Shown here one piece after another: positions 1 through 10,261 of a stretch of 64,000 nucleotides of DNA. Position 1 is the stretch's first letter. Each line of letters opens with the position of its first letter. A program made the position numbers and the translations under genes. The stretch lies in the NCBI RefSeq assembly GCF_002020355.1, contig NZ_MPZV01000002.1, positions 620,001-684,000 on the forward strand, written 5' to 3'. The stretch comes from Thioclava sediminum (GTDB taxonomy: Bacteria > Pseudomonadota > Alphaproteobacteria > Rhodobacterales > Rhodobacteraceae). The notes under the pieces were generated by a model. The model made no database searches. It saw only the letters and a list, made by a program, of their open reading frames with translations, and had not been told where the DNA came from.

Positions 1-45
1 TAAGTTGGGCTTATACTATCCAATGTAGGATAAGTTTCTCTTATC
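1..45. promoter_or_regulatory. Two tandem TAAG-N5-CTTA inverted repeats upstream of valS
   Basis: TAAG-TTGGG-CTTA lies at 1-13 and GATAAG-TTTCT-CTTATC at 29-45. The TAAG cores are 31 bp apart (about three helical turns), as expected for two dimers binding the same DNA face. A TATACT-like hexamer lies between them. The sites could serve valS or a leftward gene outside the window. The regulator is not identifiable here. Confidence 0.4.
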
Positions 46-174
46 TTCAGGGGCAATCGCGGCAGTTTGTTGACCCGATCGTGCCCGCCGCGCTTTTTGG
101 ACCGGCGCGCACGGGGTTTTCCTTGTCGCCTGCGCGGGCTAAACAGCCCTCAAGCCGAGCCAAGGATGCCTGAC

Positions 175-3100
175 ATGACTATGGACAAGACTTTCGATGC
201 CGCGAGCGCCGAGCCGCGGATCTACGCGAAATGGGAAGAGGCCGGAGCCTTCAAGGCCGGGGCCAACGCGTCGCGCGACGAGACCTTCTGCGTAATGATC
301 CCGCCGCCCAACGTGACGGGTGCGCTGCATGTGGGCCACGCCTTCAACAACACCGTGCAGGATATCCTCGTGCGCTGGCACCGGATGCGCGGTTTTGACA
401 CGCTTTGGCAGCCGGGTCAGGACCATGCGGGCATCGCGACCCAGCTGATGGTCGAGAAGGAACTGGCCAAGACCCAGCAGCCCAAGCGGGTGGAACTGGG
501 TCGCGAGAAATTCCTCGAGAAGGTCTGGGAGTGGAAGGGCGAATACGGCTCGACCATCATCAACCAGCTCAAGCGTCTGGGGTCATCCTGCGACTGGTCG
601 CGCAACGCCTTTACGATGTCGGGTGCGCCCGGTGCGCCGGAAGGCAACGAGGGCAATTTCCATGACGCGGTGATCAAGGTCTTCGTCGACATGTACGAAA
701 AGGGCCTGATCTATCGCGGCAAGCGACTGGTGAACTGGGACCCCCATTTCGAGACCGCGATCTCCGATCTGGAAGTGGAGAATATCGAAGTCGCCGGTCA
801 CATGTGGCACTTCAAATACCCGCTCGCAGGCGGCGAGACCTATACTTACGTCGAGAAGGACGAGGACGGGAATGTCCTCTTCACCGAAGAGCGCGACTAC
901 ATCTCGATCGCGACCACGCGTCCCGAGACGATGCTGGGCGACGGCGCGGTTGCGGTGCACCCTTCGGACGAGCGTTACGCGCCGATCGTCGGCAAGCTCT
1001 GCGAGATTCCGGTGGGCCCGAAAGAGCATCGCCGCCTGATCCCGATCATCACCGATCAATATCCCGATCCCGATTTCGGCTCGGGCGCGGTGAAGATCAC
1101 CGGCGCGCATGACTTCAACGACTACATGGTCGCCAAGCGCGGCGGCATTCCGATGTATCGCCTGATGGACACCAAGGGCGCGATGCGCGCAGACGGGCTG
1201 TCCTATGAGGAATGCGCGGCCCGCGCGATGGACATCTCGAAAGGCGCCGAGTTCACCGAGGCCGAGATCGACGCGCTCAACCTCGTGCCCGAGGAACTGC
1301 GCGGGCTCGACCGGTTCGAGGCGCGTGAAGCCGTGATCCGTCAGATCACCGACGAGGGCCTCGCGGTGACGACGACCAAGACCGTCACCGACGAAGACGG
1401 CAACGAGACCGAGACGACCGTTCCCTACGTCGAAGACAAGCCGATCATGCAGCCCTTCGGCGATCGTTCGAAAGTGGTGATCGAGCCGATGCTGACCGAT
1501 CAGTGGTTCGTCGATGCCGAAAAGATCGTGGGCAAGGCGCTGGATGCGGTGCGCAACGGCGACACCGTCATCATGCCGGAAGCCGGCGAGAAGACCTATT
1601 TCCACTGGCTGGAAAACATCGAGCCGTGGTGCATCTCGCGCCAGCTCTGGTGGGGCCACCAGATCCCGGTCTGGTACGGTCTGGACATGGACGCGCCCGA
1701 CTTCCGCGATGACGAAGGCGACGGCACGATCGACCTCGTGGAAATGGGCCGCCTGCTCGTCGAGACCAAGATGGTTCATCGCGACGACCGCTATCACTGC
1801 GCCTCGGATTTCGAGAGCGTCATCGGCTGGTTCAAGGCACAGAATGCCGAGCTGCCAACGCCGCTGAACGTGGCGCGCATCGTCGAGGTCGAAGACCGGC
1901 ACAAGGCGATCGAAGTGCTCGCCGCGAGCCTCGCGCAATACGAGATGACCGAGGATCCGACGCAGCTCGTCTATCCGGTCTGGCGCGATGCCGATGTGCT
2001 CGACACCTGGTTCTCGTCGGGCCTCTGGCCGATCGGCACGCTCGGCTGGCCCGAGGATACTGAGGAGATGCGCAAGTATTTCCCGACCGATGTCCTCGTG
2101 ACCGGCTTCGATATCCTGTTCTTCTGGGTGGCGCGGATGATGATGATGCAGCTGGCCGTCATGGATCAGGTGCCCTTCCACACCGTCTACCTGCACCAGC
2201 TCGTCCGCGACGAGAAGGGCAAGAAGATGTCGAAGACGACGGGCAACGTGATCGACCCGCTCGAGATCATCGACGCTTACGGCGCGGATGCGCTGCGCTT
2301 CACCAATACCGCGATGGCGGCGATGGGCGGCGTGCTGAAGCTGTCCGAGGAGCGCATCAAGGGCTATCGGAACTTCGGCACGAAGATCTGGAACGCGACG
2401 CGCTTCGCCGAAATGAACGGCGTCTTCGAAGGCCCGGTCGTGACCGAGATCCCGCAGCCCACCCACACGGTGAACCGCTGGATCATCGGCGAGACCGCGA
2501 AGATCCGCGAGCAAGTGGACGAAGCCTTTGCCGCCTACCGGTTCAACGACGCGGCGCTGGGGCTTTACGGCTTCGTCTGGGGCAAGGTCTGCGACTGGTA
2601 TGTCGAATTCGCCAAGCCGCTCTTCGACGGCGAGCATGCCGAGGAAACCCGCGCCACGATGCGCTGGGTGCTCGATCAGTGCTACACGCTGCTGCACCCG
2701 ATCATGCCCTTCATCACCGAAGAGCTCTGGGAGCTGACCGCGCCGCAGGGCGACCGCGCGAAGATGCTCGTCCATGCCGACTGGCCGGATTACAAAGCGG
2801 CAGATCTGGTGGACGAGGCCGCCGACCGCGAGATGAACTGGGTCATCGACCTGATCGAGGCGATCCGGTCGTCGCGCACGCAGATGGGTGTCCCGGTGGG
2901 GCTGAAACTGCCGATGGTTCTGGCCGAGGCCGATGACGCCGCGCGCGCGGCGCTCGCCAATAACGAGGCGCTGATCTTCAAGCTGGCGCGCATCGAGAGC
3001 ATCACCGAGGCACCGATCCCGAAAGGGGCGATCTCGATCCCGGCGCAGGGCGCGCTGTTCGGGTTGCCGCTGGAAGGCGTGATCGACATCGCCAAGGAGA

Positions 3101-3294
3101 AGGCGCGTCTGGAGAAGGCTCTGGGCAAGATGGAGAAGGAAATCGGCGGCATGAAGGGCCGTCTGAACAATCCGAAATTCATCGCCAATGCCGATCCCGA
3201 GGTCGTGGTGGAAACCCGCGAGAACCTCGCCCGCGCCGAGGAAGAGGCCGAGAAGGTCCGTCAGGCCGTGGCGCGTCTGGCCGAGATGGGCTGA
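175..3294 (+). CDS. valS: Valine--tRNA ligase
   Basis: Class I aminoacyl-tRNA synthetase that charges tRNA-Val and edits misactivated threonine; cytoplasmic. The 1039-residue product has the [13 protein letters not shown] form of the HIGH motif at about residues 43-55 and KKMSK near residue 685. Between them lies the CP1 editing domain, and the C-terminus is a charged coiled-coil arm typical of ValRS. The start at 175 is preferred because AAGGA at 162-166 sits about 8 nt upstream; ATGs at 166 and 181 are alternatives. The gene appears to be transcribed alone and is followed by a GC-rich hairpin. Confidence 0.98.
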   Translation: MTMDKTFDAASAEPRIYAKWEEAGAFKAGANASRDETFCVMIPPPNVTGALHVGHAFNNTVQDILVRWHRMRGFDTLWQPGQDHAGIATQLMVEKELAKTQQPKRVELGREKFLEKVWEWKGEYGSTIINQLKRLGSSCDWSRNAFTMSGAPGAPEGNEGNFHDAVIKVFVDMYEKGLIYRGKRLVNWDPHFETAISDLEVENIEVAGHMWHFKYPLAGGETYTYVEKDEDGNVLFTEERDYISIATTRPETMLGDGAVAVHPSDERYAPIVGKLCEIPVGPKEHRRLIPIITDQYPDPDFGSGAVKITGAHDFNDYMVAKRGGIPMYRLMDTKGAMRADGLSYEECAARAMDISKGAEFTEAEIDALNLVPEELRGLDRFEAREAVIRQITDEGLAVTTTKTVTDEDGNETETTVPYVEDKPIMQPFGDRSKVVIEPMLTDQWFVDAEKIVGKALDAVRNGDTVIMPEAGEKTYFHWLENIEPWCISRQLWWGHQIPVWYGLDMDAPDFRDDEGDGTIDLVEMGRLLVETKMVHRDDRYHCASDFESVIGWFKAQNAELPTPLNVARIVEVEDRHKAIEVLAASLAQYEMTEDPTQLVYPVWRDADVLDTWFSSGLWPIGTLGWPEDTEEMRKYFPTDVLVTGFDILFFWVARMMMMQLAVMDQVPFHTVYLHQLVRDEKGKKMSKTTGNVIDPLEIIDAYGADALRFTNTAMAAMGGVLKLSEERIKGYRNFGTKIWNATRFAEMNGVFEGPVVTEIPQPTHTVNRWIIGETAKIREQVDEAFAAYRFNDAALGLYGFVWGKVCDWYVEFAKPLFDGEHAEETRATMRWVLDQCYTLLHPIMPFITEELWELTAPQGDRAKMLVHADWPDYKAADLVDEAADREMNWVIDLIEAIRSSRTQMGVPVGLKLPMVLAEADDAARAALANNEALIFKLARIESITEAPIPKGAISIPAQGALFGLPLEGVIDIAKEKARLEKALGKMEKEIGGMKGRLNNPKFIANADPEVVVETRENLARAEEEAEKVRQAVARLAEMG

Positions 3295-3300
3295 AGAAAC

Positions 3301-3332
3301 GGCGCGGCCCAAACAGTGTTTAGGGCCGCGCC
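3301..3332 (+). terminator. GC-rich hairpin after valS
   Basis: A perfect 10-bp stem, GGCGCGGCCC at 3301-3310 and GGGCCGCGCC at 3323-3332, with a 12-nt loop, starts 6 nt after the valS stop. No T-tract follows, so it is either a weak intrinsic terminator or an mRNA 3'-end stabiliser. Confidence 0.5.
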
Positions 3333-3494
3333 CGACCCTTGGGTGGGCGCTTCAGGACATATGTGGTCATCGCTTTATCTCGAAAGCCCGCAGGTCACCC
3401 GTGCCCGCGCTGACATCGCCAATGCGCCCTCCCGGGGGGAGGGTCGGGCGCGGCCCGGGGCTGGTCGCCCCGCGCCATGAGCTGAGCGGAGACC

Positions 3495-4790
3495 TTACTC
3501 CGACACTTCCTTCATCGTGAAGGCCACGCCCGAGGCGACCACGCAAATCCCCGCATAGACGATCAGCACCATTTCCGGCCCCGCCATCGCGAGCGCCGAG
3601 CTTGCCGCCCCGAAGGCCAGCAGCATCACACCCACGGTCGTATTCGACACCGCCGTATAGGCCGCGCGGTCATCCTTGGGCGACATATCCACCAGATAGG
3701 TCGAGCGGCCCAACCGCACCCCTTGATAGCCGATCATCAGCCCGAACAGCGCCACCGGAGAGGCCCAGATCGTGCCCATCAGCCCCGACCAGCCCAGCAC
3801 CACCGCCAGCGCCAGAAACGCGGCCGCGACCAGCCCGGTGAAGATCAGCACCTTGCGTGAGGACCGATCCGCCAGCCGCCCCCAGATATAGGAACTCACC
3901 AGCGAGGCCAGTGCCGAGGCGAGCACCATCGCCCCCAGCGCGCCGAACCGGTTATCGCCCGCCTGCGCCGCGAGCAGCACGATATAGGGCGGCGCCAGCG
4001 CGGTCGGCAGCAGCAGCACCCGCGCGATCACGAACTTACCCAGATCGGCGTCCTTCCACAGCAGGCTCAGCTCGGACAGGCCGATGCTGCCCTTGTCTTC
4101 GCCCGGCTGATCTTCCTCGCGCAGCGTCGAGAACAGCGCCGCCGACGCGATCCACAGCACGGCCGCCAGCGAGATCGCCCCGATCACGAGGCTCATCCGC
4201 TCCACCACGCCGCTCATCAGAATGATCGCGAACAGGATCACCCCGGCGGCAGAGACGCTCGTCGCGATCCCGGTCGTCGTGCCGCGCCGCGTCCGGTCGA
4301 CCGTCTTGCCCAGCACATCCTTGTAGCTCACCGAGGACAGCGAGCGCGCAATGGCCAGCACGCCCAGCGCCACTAGCATCGCAAGTCCCGCGGCCATCCC
4401 CTGCATCGTCAGCGCGATCACCACGATCGCCGCCGCAGCCAGCCCCTGGATCAAGCTCCCCGCCGCCCAGGCCCATTTGCGCTGCGGCATCTGGCGCACA
4501 TGCGGCGCGGTGAACAGCTGCGGCAGCAGAGAGCCCGCCTCGCGCACCGGCACCAGCCAGCTGACAAGCGCGGCGGGCGCACCGACGGCCTGCATCAGCC
4601 AGCTCAGCACCAGTTTCGGATCGATCAGCCCGTCGGCGAGCTTCGTCATCGACAGCGAGCCGACATGACGCAGGAAACTGCCGGGTTCGTGCTTCGCCGC
4701 GCTGTCGCTGAGCTCTTTTACGTTCCCCGGCGCATCTCCGGTCAGGGTCTCGAACAGGGAGGTGGAGAAAGAGGTGTCGCTGGCGCTCAT
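3495..4790 (-). CDS. MFS transporter
   Basis: A 431-residue membrane protein with about 12 hydrophobic segments. The central cytoplasmic loop (about residues 220-235) separates two six-helix halves, and a GRLADRSSRK-type loop typical of the major facilitator superfamily follows in the second half. The first 60 residues are unusually hydrophilic for an MFS N-terminus. The substrate cannot be read from the sequence. It is convergent with valS and divergent from the aminotransferase gene at 4929, sharing a short 138-nt upstream region. Confidence 0.8.
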   Translation of the reverse strand: MSASDTSFSTSLFETLTGDAPGNVKELSDSAAKHEPGSFLRHVGSLSMTKLADGLIDPKLVLSWLMQAVGAPAALVSWLVPVREAGSLLPQLFTAPHVRQMPQRKWAWAAGSLIQGLAAAAIVVIALTMQGMAAGLAMLVALGVLAIARSLSSVSYKDVLGKTVDRTRRGTTTGIATSVSAAGVILFAIILMSGVVERMSLVIGAISLAAVLWIASAALFSTLREEDQPGEDKGSIGLSELSLLWKDADLGKFVIARVLLLPTALAPPYIVLLAAQAGDNRFGALGAMVLASALASLVSSYIWGRLADRSSRKVLIFTGLVAAAFLALAVVLGWSGLMGTIWASPVALFGLMIGYQGVRLGRSTYLVDMSPKDDRAAYTAVSNTTVGVMLLAFGAASSALAMAGPEMVLIVYAGICVVASGVAFTMKEVSE

Positions 4791-4928
4791 CGGCTGGCTT
4801 CCCGAACTTATGTCATTTCACGATATTACGCGGGGAAAAGCGTTTGGCCCAGTCCCCGGTTCCGCCGCGATCGCGCCAACCGACGCGCCCTCTTGCCGCA
4901 CCCGCGCTTTGCGCTTACGCCTGTAGCC

Positions 4929-6038
4929 ATGACCGGACCCCGATATACCCGCCTGATCGACAGCCTTCCCGCCACCGTGCCCTTCGTCGGGCCCGAGGAA
5001 CACGAGCGCATTGCCGGCCGCCGCTTCACCGCGCGACTGGGTGCGAATGAAAACGGCTTCGGCCCCTCGCCGCGCGCGATTGCCGCGATGGCGGCGGCGG
5101 CAGGCGATGTCTGGAAATACGGCGACTCGACCAGTTTCGAGCTGCGCACGGCGATTGCCGAGCATCACGGTGTCGCGGTCGAGAATGTGCTGGTCGGCGA
5201 AGGGATCGACGGGCTTCTGGGTTATCTATGCCGTCTGGTGATCGAACCCGGCGACCCGGTCGTCACCTCGGAAGGCGCCTACCCGACCTTCAACTACCAC
5301 GTCGCGGGCTTTGGCGGGGTGCTGCACAAGGTGCCCTATGCCGATGACCACGAAGACCCGCAGGCGCTGATCGCGAAGGCGGCGGAGGTGGGCGCGAAGC
5401 TCGTCTATATCGCCAATCCCGACAATCCGATGGGCACCCATCACCCGCGCGAGATGATCGAGGCGATGATCGAGGCGGTGCCCGAGGGCACGCTGATGGT
5501 GCTGGACGAGGCCTATGTGGAATTCGCCGAAGACGGGACCGAGGCGCGCATCAAAGCCGACGATCCCCGCGTGATCCGGATGCGCACCTTCTCGAAGGCG
5601 CATGGGATGGCGGGCGCGCGTGTGGGCTATGCCTTGGCCGCGCCCGAGCTGATCGCGGCCTTCGACAAGATCCGCAATCATTTCGGCATGTGCCGCATCT
5701 CTCAGGCAGGCGCGCTGGCCGCGCTGCAGGACAAAACGTGGGCCGCCTATATGCGCCTTCTGGTGGCAGGCGCGCGCGACAGGATCGACACCATCGCGCG
5801 GGCGAACGGGCTGAGCACTCTGCCCTCGGCCACGAATTTCGTCGCCGTCGACTGCGGGCAGGACGGTGAGTTCGCGCGGGCTGTACTGCAGGAACTGGAT
5901 GCGCGCGCGGTGTTCGTGCGGATGCCTTTCGTCGCCCCGCAAAATCGCTGCATCCGGGTTTCAGTCGGGCCGGAGGCCGAGCTCGACGCCTTCGCCGCGG
6001 CTCTGCCCGACGCGCTGAAAGCCGCCCGCGCGCGCTGA
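4929..6038 (+). CDS. PLP-dependent aminotransferase, histidinol-phosphate aminotransferase family
   Basis: A 369-residue class I/II fold aminotransferase. It shows NPDNPMG (the family NPNNP loop), VLDEAYVEF with the PLP-nitrogen-binding Asp, and FSKAHGMAGARVGYA carrying the Schiff-base lysine followed by the phosphate-binding arginine. These are HisC signatures, and the enzyme would exchange amino groups between a phosphorylated or aromatic substrate and glutamate. No his genes are nearby, so it may be a HisC paralogue for aromatic amino acids rather than the histidine-pathway enzyme. The ATG at 4929 is chosen because similarity to the family starts just after it. Confidence 0.85.
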   Translation: MTGPRYTRLIDSLPATVPFVGPEEHERIAGRRFTARLGANENGFGPSPRAIAAMAAAAGDVWKYGDSTSFELRTAIAEHHGVAVENVLVGEGIDGLLGYLCRLVIEPGDPVVTSEGAYPTFNYHVAGFGGVLHKVPYADDHEDPQALIAKAAEVGAKLVYIANPDNPMGTHHPREMIEAMIEAVPEGTLMVLDEAYVEFAEDGTEARIKADDPRVIRMRTFSKAHGMAGARVGYALAAPELIAAFDKIRNHFGMCRISQAGALAALQDKTWAAYMRLLVAGARDRIDTIARANGLSTLPSATNFVAVDCGQDGEFARAVLQELDARAVFVRMPFVAPQNRCIRVSVGPEAELDAFAAALPDALKAARAR

Positions 6039-6173
6039 GCTGCGCGCCCTCTCGGACACAATTCCGCCGATCAAATCGGCAAAAAAGCACCGGCGTCGGC
6101 GCGTCTCGCCGCAAGGTGAGTTGCGCCGACTCGGGGGCGCGCCCATGTTTTGCTCAACAACAGGAGCAGACCC

Positions 6174-6380
6174 ATGAGCCGCAAGACTCGCAACGCCCGT
6201 ATCGCAATGCTTAGCCCGCTGGCCTTTGCCTTGGCCTTCGGCGCTTATGCAGGCATGACCCAATCCAGCCGCGAGATGAAGCTCTCGACGTCGCGCACCG
6301 AAGCCCCGCAAATCTCGCGCGAAGCTTCGGAAGAGGTCGAACAGCTCACAGACTGGCTGGAGCGTCACGGTCAGGCCTGA
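6174..6380 (+). CDS. Small single-pass membrane or exported protein
   Basis: A 68-residue protein with a basic N-terminus (MSRKTRNARI), one hydrophobic segment (about residues 11-29) and a soluble charged tail ending in a predicted helix. AGGAG 9-13 nt upstream of the ATG supports translation. Its last 10 bases overlap the 3' end of the convergent aminotransferase gene. The function is not recognised. Confidence 0.6.
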   Translation: MSRKTRNARIAMLSPLAFALAFGAYAGMTQSSREMKLSTSRTEAPQISREASEEVEQLTDWLERHGQA

Positions 6381-7582
6381 CCGGCGCCTTTCGCAATCGC
6401 GCCAGCCGCCGCGGCGATGCCGCCGGGGTTGTGCGGGATTTTCAGCGCCTGCATCCCGGCCTCCATCGTCGCCAGCGCACCCAGCGTCATATGGGCGTTC
6501 ACGTGGCCCATATGGGCGACACGCAGGAAATCGTTGGCCTCGGGAGTACCGGGTTCGGCCATCCCGAGCCCGATGCCCAGCGTCACCCCCGCCTCGCGTT
6601 CGAGCCAGCTGCGCAGCCGCTGGGCGTTGCCCGCCCCGATCCGCGCCGCCGTCACCGAATGGGCGCGATGGGCCGGGTTCGCGATGTTGAGCGCGATGTC
6701 GCCCTCCTGCCCCCAGGTCTCGAAAGCCGCCCAGACGGCGGAGGCGAGCGTCGCGTGACGCGCCCAGATATGGGTCAGCCCCTCTTCCTCGAGGATCATC
6801 TTAAGCGATTCATCGAGGCCAAAGAGGTGATGGGTCGGCGAGGTGCCCCCGAAATACTGATAGACCATTTCGGGGAAGGCGCGCGGCTGCCAGTCCCAAT
6901 AGGGGGTGACCATATCGGCCTCGCGGCTGGCGGCCAGCGCCTTGTCGGAGAACCAGACGAAGCCCAGACCGGGCGGCACCATCAGGCCCTTCTGGCTGGC
7001 GGCGACCATCACGTCGACGCCCCAATCGTCCATCCGGAACTCGTCGCATCCCAGAGAGGCGATGCAATCGACCATCAAGAGCGCCGGGTGACCCGCCGCG
7101 TCGATCGCCGCGCGGATCGCCGGCACGTCGTTGACCACCGAGGTCGCGGTATCGACATGGGTGAGCAGCACGGCCTTGATTTCGTGGGTCTTGTCGGCCC
7201 GCAGCGCCTCTTCGACCTTTGCAGGATCGGCGGGGGCCTTGATGCCGAATTCCAGCCGCTGAACGTCCACGCCCATCGTGGCCGCGTTGCGCGCCCAGAT
7301 ATTGCCGAAGCGCCCGGTCACGAGGCTCAGCGCCTTGTCGCCGCGCGAGAACACGTTGGAGATCGACGCCTCCCAAGCGCCGTGCCCGTTGGCGATATAG
7401 ATCGCGACATGGGACGAGGACATCGCCACCCGACGCAGGTTCGCCGCGACCCGGGCCGCGATTTCCTCGATCTCGCCTTCGTAGATATTGGGCGCGGGAC
7501 GATGCATCGCGGCCAGAACACGGTCAGGCATCGTCGAGGGTCCGGGAATGGCGAGGTAGGGGCGACCTTGGGCAAGGCTCAT
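6371..7582 (-). CDS. Class V aminotransferase, serine--glyoxylate / alanine--glyoxylate type
   Basis: A 403-residue PLP enzyme of the AGXT/SgaA family, which transfers the amino group from serine or alanine to glyoxylate. Visible features are the N-terminal PGPS(T) substrate loop, MVDCIASLG with the conserved Asp, and ASQKGLMVPPG with the PLP lysine. Length matches the family. In alphaproteobacteria such enzymes serve the serine cycle, photorespiratory-type metabolism or purine/taurine catabolism. No serine-cycle gene is adjacent, so the exact donor is not settled. Confidence 0.88.
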   Translation of the reverse strand: MSLAQGRPYLAIPGPSTMPDRVLAAMHRPAPNIYEGEIEEIAARVAANLRRVAMSSSHVAIYIANGHGAWEASISNVFSRGDKALSLVTGRFGNIWARNAATMGVDVQRLEFGIKAPADPAKVEEALRADKTHEIKAVLLTHVDTATSVVNDVPAIRAAIDAAGHPALLMVDCIASLGCDEFRMDDWGVDVMVAASQKGLMVPPGLGFVWFSDKALAASREADMVTPYWDWQPRAFPEMVYQYFGGTSPTHHLFGLDESLKMILEEEGLTHIWARHATLASAVWAAFETWGQEGDIALNIANPAHRAHSVTAARIGAGNAQRLRSWLEREAGVTLGIGLGMAEPGTPEANDFLRVAHMGHVNAHMTLGALATMEAGMQALKIPHNPGGIAAAAGAIAKGAGQA

Positions 7583-7730
7583 CGGGTATCTCCGTCTGGC
7601 ACAACGGACAATCGGTAATGCCGCCCGCGCGCGGCGTCAATCTCGCGCCCGGCTTGCACGTGCCCCCCGTCTCGCGGTAATTCACGGGCTTAACCGCGCG
7701 CCGAATGGCGCGCCTATCGCATGGTGCCTC

Positions 7731-9479
7731 GTGGCCAAGACTGCAAATCCTTACACGTCGAAACACCTCGCGGGCCGGATGTGGCGCGATTATCTGCTCA
7801 AGCACTGGCCAATGATCGGCGTGTCGATGGTGCTTCTTATGATCGAAGGCTCGACGCTGGGCGCGCTGAGCTGGATGCTCAAGCCGCTCTTCGACAAGGT
7901 CTTCGTGCAAGGCGAAAGCGATCTGATCTGGTGGGTCGGCGCCGCGATCTTCGGGCTGTTCCTGATCCGCGCCGTGACCTCGGTGGCCTCGCGCACTGTG
8001 ATGACGAGCGTCTCGCTGCGCACCTCTAGCGATATGCAGATCGACCTGTTCCGGCACATGCTGCGGCTCGACCAGCATTTCTATCAGGCCAACCCGCCCG
8101 GCGCGCTGATCGAACGCGTACAGGGCGACACCTCCGCCGTGCAGAACGTGTGGAAGATCTTCATCTCCAGCACCGGGCGCGACGCGGTCTCTCTGATTTC
8201 GCTGTTCGGCGTCGCGGTTGCCATCGATCCCGGCTGGACGCTGGGGGCCGTGATCGGCGCACCGCTCCTGATCCTGCCGGTCGCGATGGCGCAACGCTAT
8301 ATCCGCCGCAAGACACGCCAGATGCGCGAAAGCTCTTCCGAACGCGCGACCCGGCTCGACGAGGTTTTCCACGGCATCGCCGCCGTGAAGCTCAACGGGA
8401 TCGAGGAATATCAGGCGGGGCGCTTCGCCCGACTCGTGAACGAAGTCCGCATCGCCCAGATCAAGACCACCTTCATCTCGGGCCTCGTGCCCGCGATGAT
8501 CGACATCATCACCGGTCTCGGCTTCTTCGTGGTGCTGATCCTCGGCGGCCAGCAGATTCTGGAGGGCGAGCGCTCTGTCGGCGATTTCATGTCCTTCTTC
8601 ACCGCGATGGCGCTGGCCTTCCAGCCGCTGCGCCGTCTCGCGAATTCGGCAGGTGCGTGGCAAACGGCGGCCGCGAGCCTCGAGCGGATCTATCGCCTGT
8701 TCGACACCCAACCCGCGATCACCTCGCCTGCGCAGCCTGCCGCCCTGCCCGAGACCACGCGGATCGAATTCGACGACGTGCATCTGCATTACGGCGACAA
8801 GCACGTCCTGCGCGGCCTCAGTTTCGTTGCCGAACCCGGCCAGACCACCGCGCTTGTTGGCCCCTCGGGCGCAGGCAAGACCACCGTGTTCAATCTGCTG
8901 ACCCGGCTCGTCGATCCCGATAGCGGGCGCATCACGCTGGGCGGCACGCCGCTGAACGATCTCGGCCTTGCCGAACTGCGCCAGCATTTCTCGACGGTGT
9001 CGCAGGATTCCGCGCTGTTCGACGAGACAATCCGCGAGAATGTCCTGCTCGGGCAGCAGGAGGTCGATCCCGACCATATCCAGACCGCGCTCGAAGCCGC
9101 CCATGTGACCGAATTCACCGACCTCCTGCAGAACGGCATCAATACCGGCGCAGGCCCGCGTGGTTCGGCCCTGTCCGGCGGGCAACGCCAGCGGGTCGCC
9201 ATCGCGCGCGCCGTGCTGCGCGACGCGCCGATCCTGCTGCTCGACGAGGCGACCTCCGCGCTCGACACTGTCTCCGAGGCCAAGGTCGCGCAGGCACTGG
9301 CGGACCTGAGCCAGGGCCGCACGACGCTGGTGATCGCCCACCGCCTGTCGACCGTGCGCAATGCAGACAAGATCGTCGTGGTGGTCGAGGGTCAGGTCGT
9401 CGAACAGGGCACGCATGACGAGCTGCTGGCCAAGAACGGGCCCTATGCGGGGCTGTGCCGGATGCAGCTTCTCGATTGA
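7731..9479 (+). CDS. MsbA-like ABC exporter (permease-ATPase fusion)
   Basis: A 582-residue half-transporter. The N-terminal six-helix transmembrane domain (about residues 20-310) is followed by a nucleotide-binding domain with Walker A GPSGAGKTT near 377-385, signature LSGGQRQR near 480, Walker B ILLLDEATSALD near 500 and the H-loop histidine in IAHRLST near 536. It would dimerise in the inner membrane and flip a lipid or hydrophobic substrate outward. Homologues are often annotated as lipid A exporters, but the substrate here is unproven. The start is GTG. Confidence 0.88.
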   Translation: MAKTANPYTSKHLAGRMWRDYLLKHWPMIGVSMVLLMIEGSTLGALSWMLKPLFDKVFVQGESDLIWWVGAAIFGLFLIRAVTSVASRTVMTSVSLRTSSDMQIDLFRHMLRLDQHFYQANPPGALIERVQGDTSAVQNVWKIFISSTGRDAVSLISLFGVAVAIDPGWTLGAVIGAPLLILPVAMAQRYIRRKTRQMRESSSERATRLDEVFHGIAAVKLNGIEEYQAGRFARLVNEVRIAQIKTTFISGLVPAMIDIITGLGFFVVLILGGQQILEGERSVGDFMSFFTAMALAFQPLRRLANSAGAWQTAAASLERIYRLFDTQPAITSPAQPAALPETTRIEFDDVHLHYGDKHVLRGLSFVAEPGQTTALVGPSGAGKTTVFNLLTRLVDPDSGRITLGGTPLNDLGLAELRQHFSTVSQDSALFDETIRENVLLGQQEVDPDHIQTALEAAHVTEFTDLLQNGINTGAGPRGSALSGGQRQRVAIARAVLRDAPILLLDEATSALDTVSEAKVAQALADLSQGRTTLVIAHRLSTVRNADKIVVVVEGQVVEQGTHDELLAKNGPYAGLCRMQLLD

Positions 9480-9529
9480 GTTGGCATTCCCGTCCCGGCT
9501 GCCTACATGGGCGGGGAAAGGAGACCTCT

Positions 9530-10261
9530 ATGGCCGAGCGCATTCTCTACGAGATCACCGGTGCGGATCGCGAGCACTTCCTGCAAGGGCTGGTGACGAA
9601 CGACGTGAGCCACGTGAAAGACGGGCTGGTCTATACCGCCCTGCTGACGCCACAGGGCAAATACCTTGCCGACTTCTTCCTGCTCGCGCGGGGCGAGGCG
9701 ATTGTGCTCGATATCGACGCCAGCATCGCCGAGGCGACCATCAAGCGGCTGAGCATGTACAAGCTGCGTGCGGATGTCGCGATCGCCCCCTCCGATCTGA
9801 AGGTCTATCGCGGCACCGGGCCTGCGCCCGAGGGCGCGCTGGCCGATCCGCGCCATCCCGACATGGGCTGGCGGCTCTACGGGGACAAAGCGGGCGATGA
9901 CGGCACCGATTGGGACGCGATCCGCGTTGCGCATTGCATCCCCGAGACCGGTGTCGAACTGACCCCCGACACGTTCATCCTCGAGGCCGGGTTCGATCGG
10001 CTGGACGGCGTCGATTTCCGCAAAGGCTGCTATGTCGGCCAGGAAGTCACCGCGCGGATGAAGCACAAGACCGAGCTGCGCAAAGGCTTCGTCACGGTCG
10101 ATGTCAAAGGCCCTGCCGAGCCGGGAACCGAGATCACCTCGGACGGGCGCAGCGTCGGGCGTCTTTTCACCCGTTCCGGCGATCGCGCGATCGCCTATCT
10201 GCGCCTCGGGCGCGCATCGGGCGAGATGTCGGCGGGTGACGCGGTGGTCACTTATTTATGA
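9530..10261 (+). CDS. ygfZ: YgfZ/GcvT-type folate-binding protein
   Basis: A 243-residue protein of the aminomethyltransferase-like family that supports folate-dependent assembly or repair of Fe-S enzymes. The diagnostic KGCYVGQEV motif (consensus K-G-C-Y-x-G-Q-E with the key cysteine) is near residues 164-172. The start at 9530 follows GGAAAGGAG. It lies 50 nt after the ABC exporter and may be co-transcribed with it. Confidence 0.9.
   Translation: MAERILYEITGADREHFLQGLVTNDVSHVKDGLVYTALLTPQGKYLADFFLLARGEAIVLDIDASIAEATIKRLSMYKLRADVAIAPSDLKVYRGTGPAPEGALADPRHPDMGWRLYGDKAGDDGTDWDAIRVAHCIPETGVELTPDTFILEAGFDRLDGVDFRKGCYVGQEVTARMKHKTELRKGFVTVDVKGPAEPGTEITSDGRSVGRLFTRSGDRAIAYLRLGRASGEMSAGDAVVTYL

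Noticed and set aside
583-3312. 909-codon open frame on the minus strand opposite valS
   Set aside because: It is a shadow of the high-GC codon bias in valS; its His/Arg-rich composition matches no protein type, and valS is certain.
7524-9416. 630-codon open frame on the minus strand opposite the ABC exporter
   Set aside because: Antisense shadow; the plus-strand product has all ABC motifs.
10188-10205. 18-bp palindrome GGCGATCG-CG-CGATCGCC
   Set aside because: It lies inside the ygfZ coding sequence and is explained by GC-rich codons for a repeated DRAIAY-type stretch; no sign of regulation.
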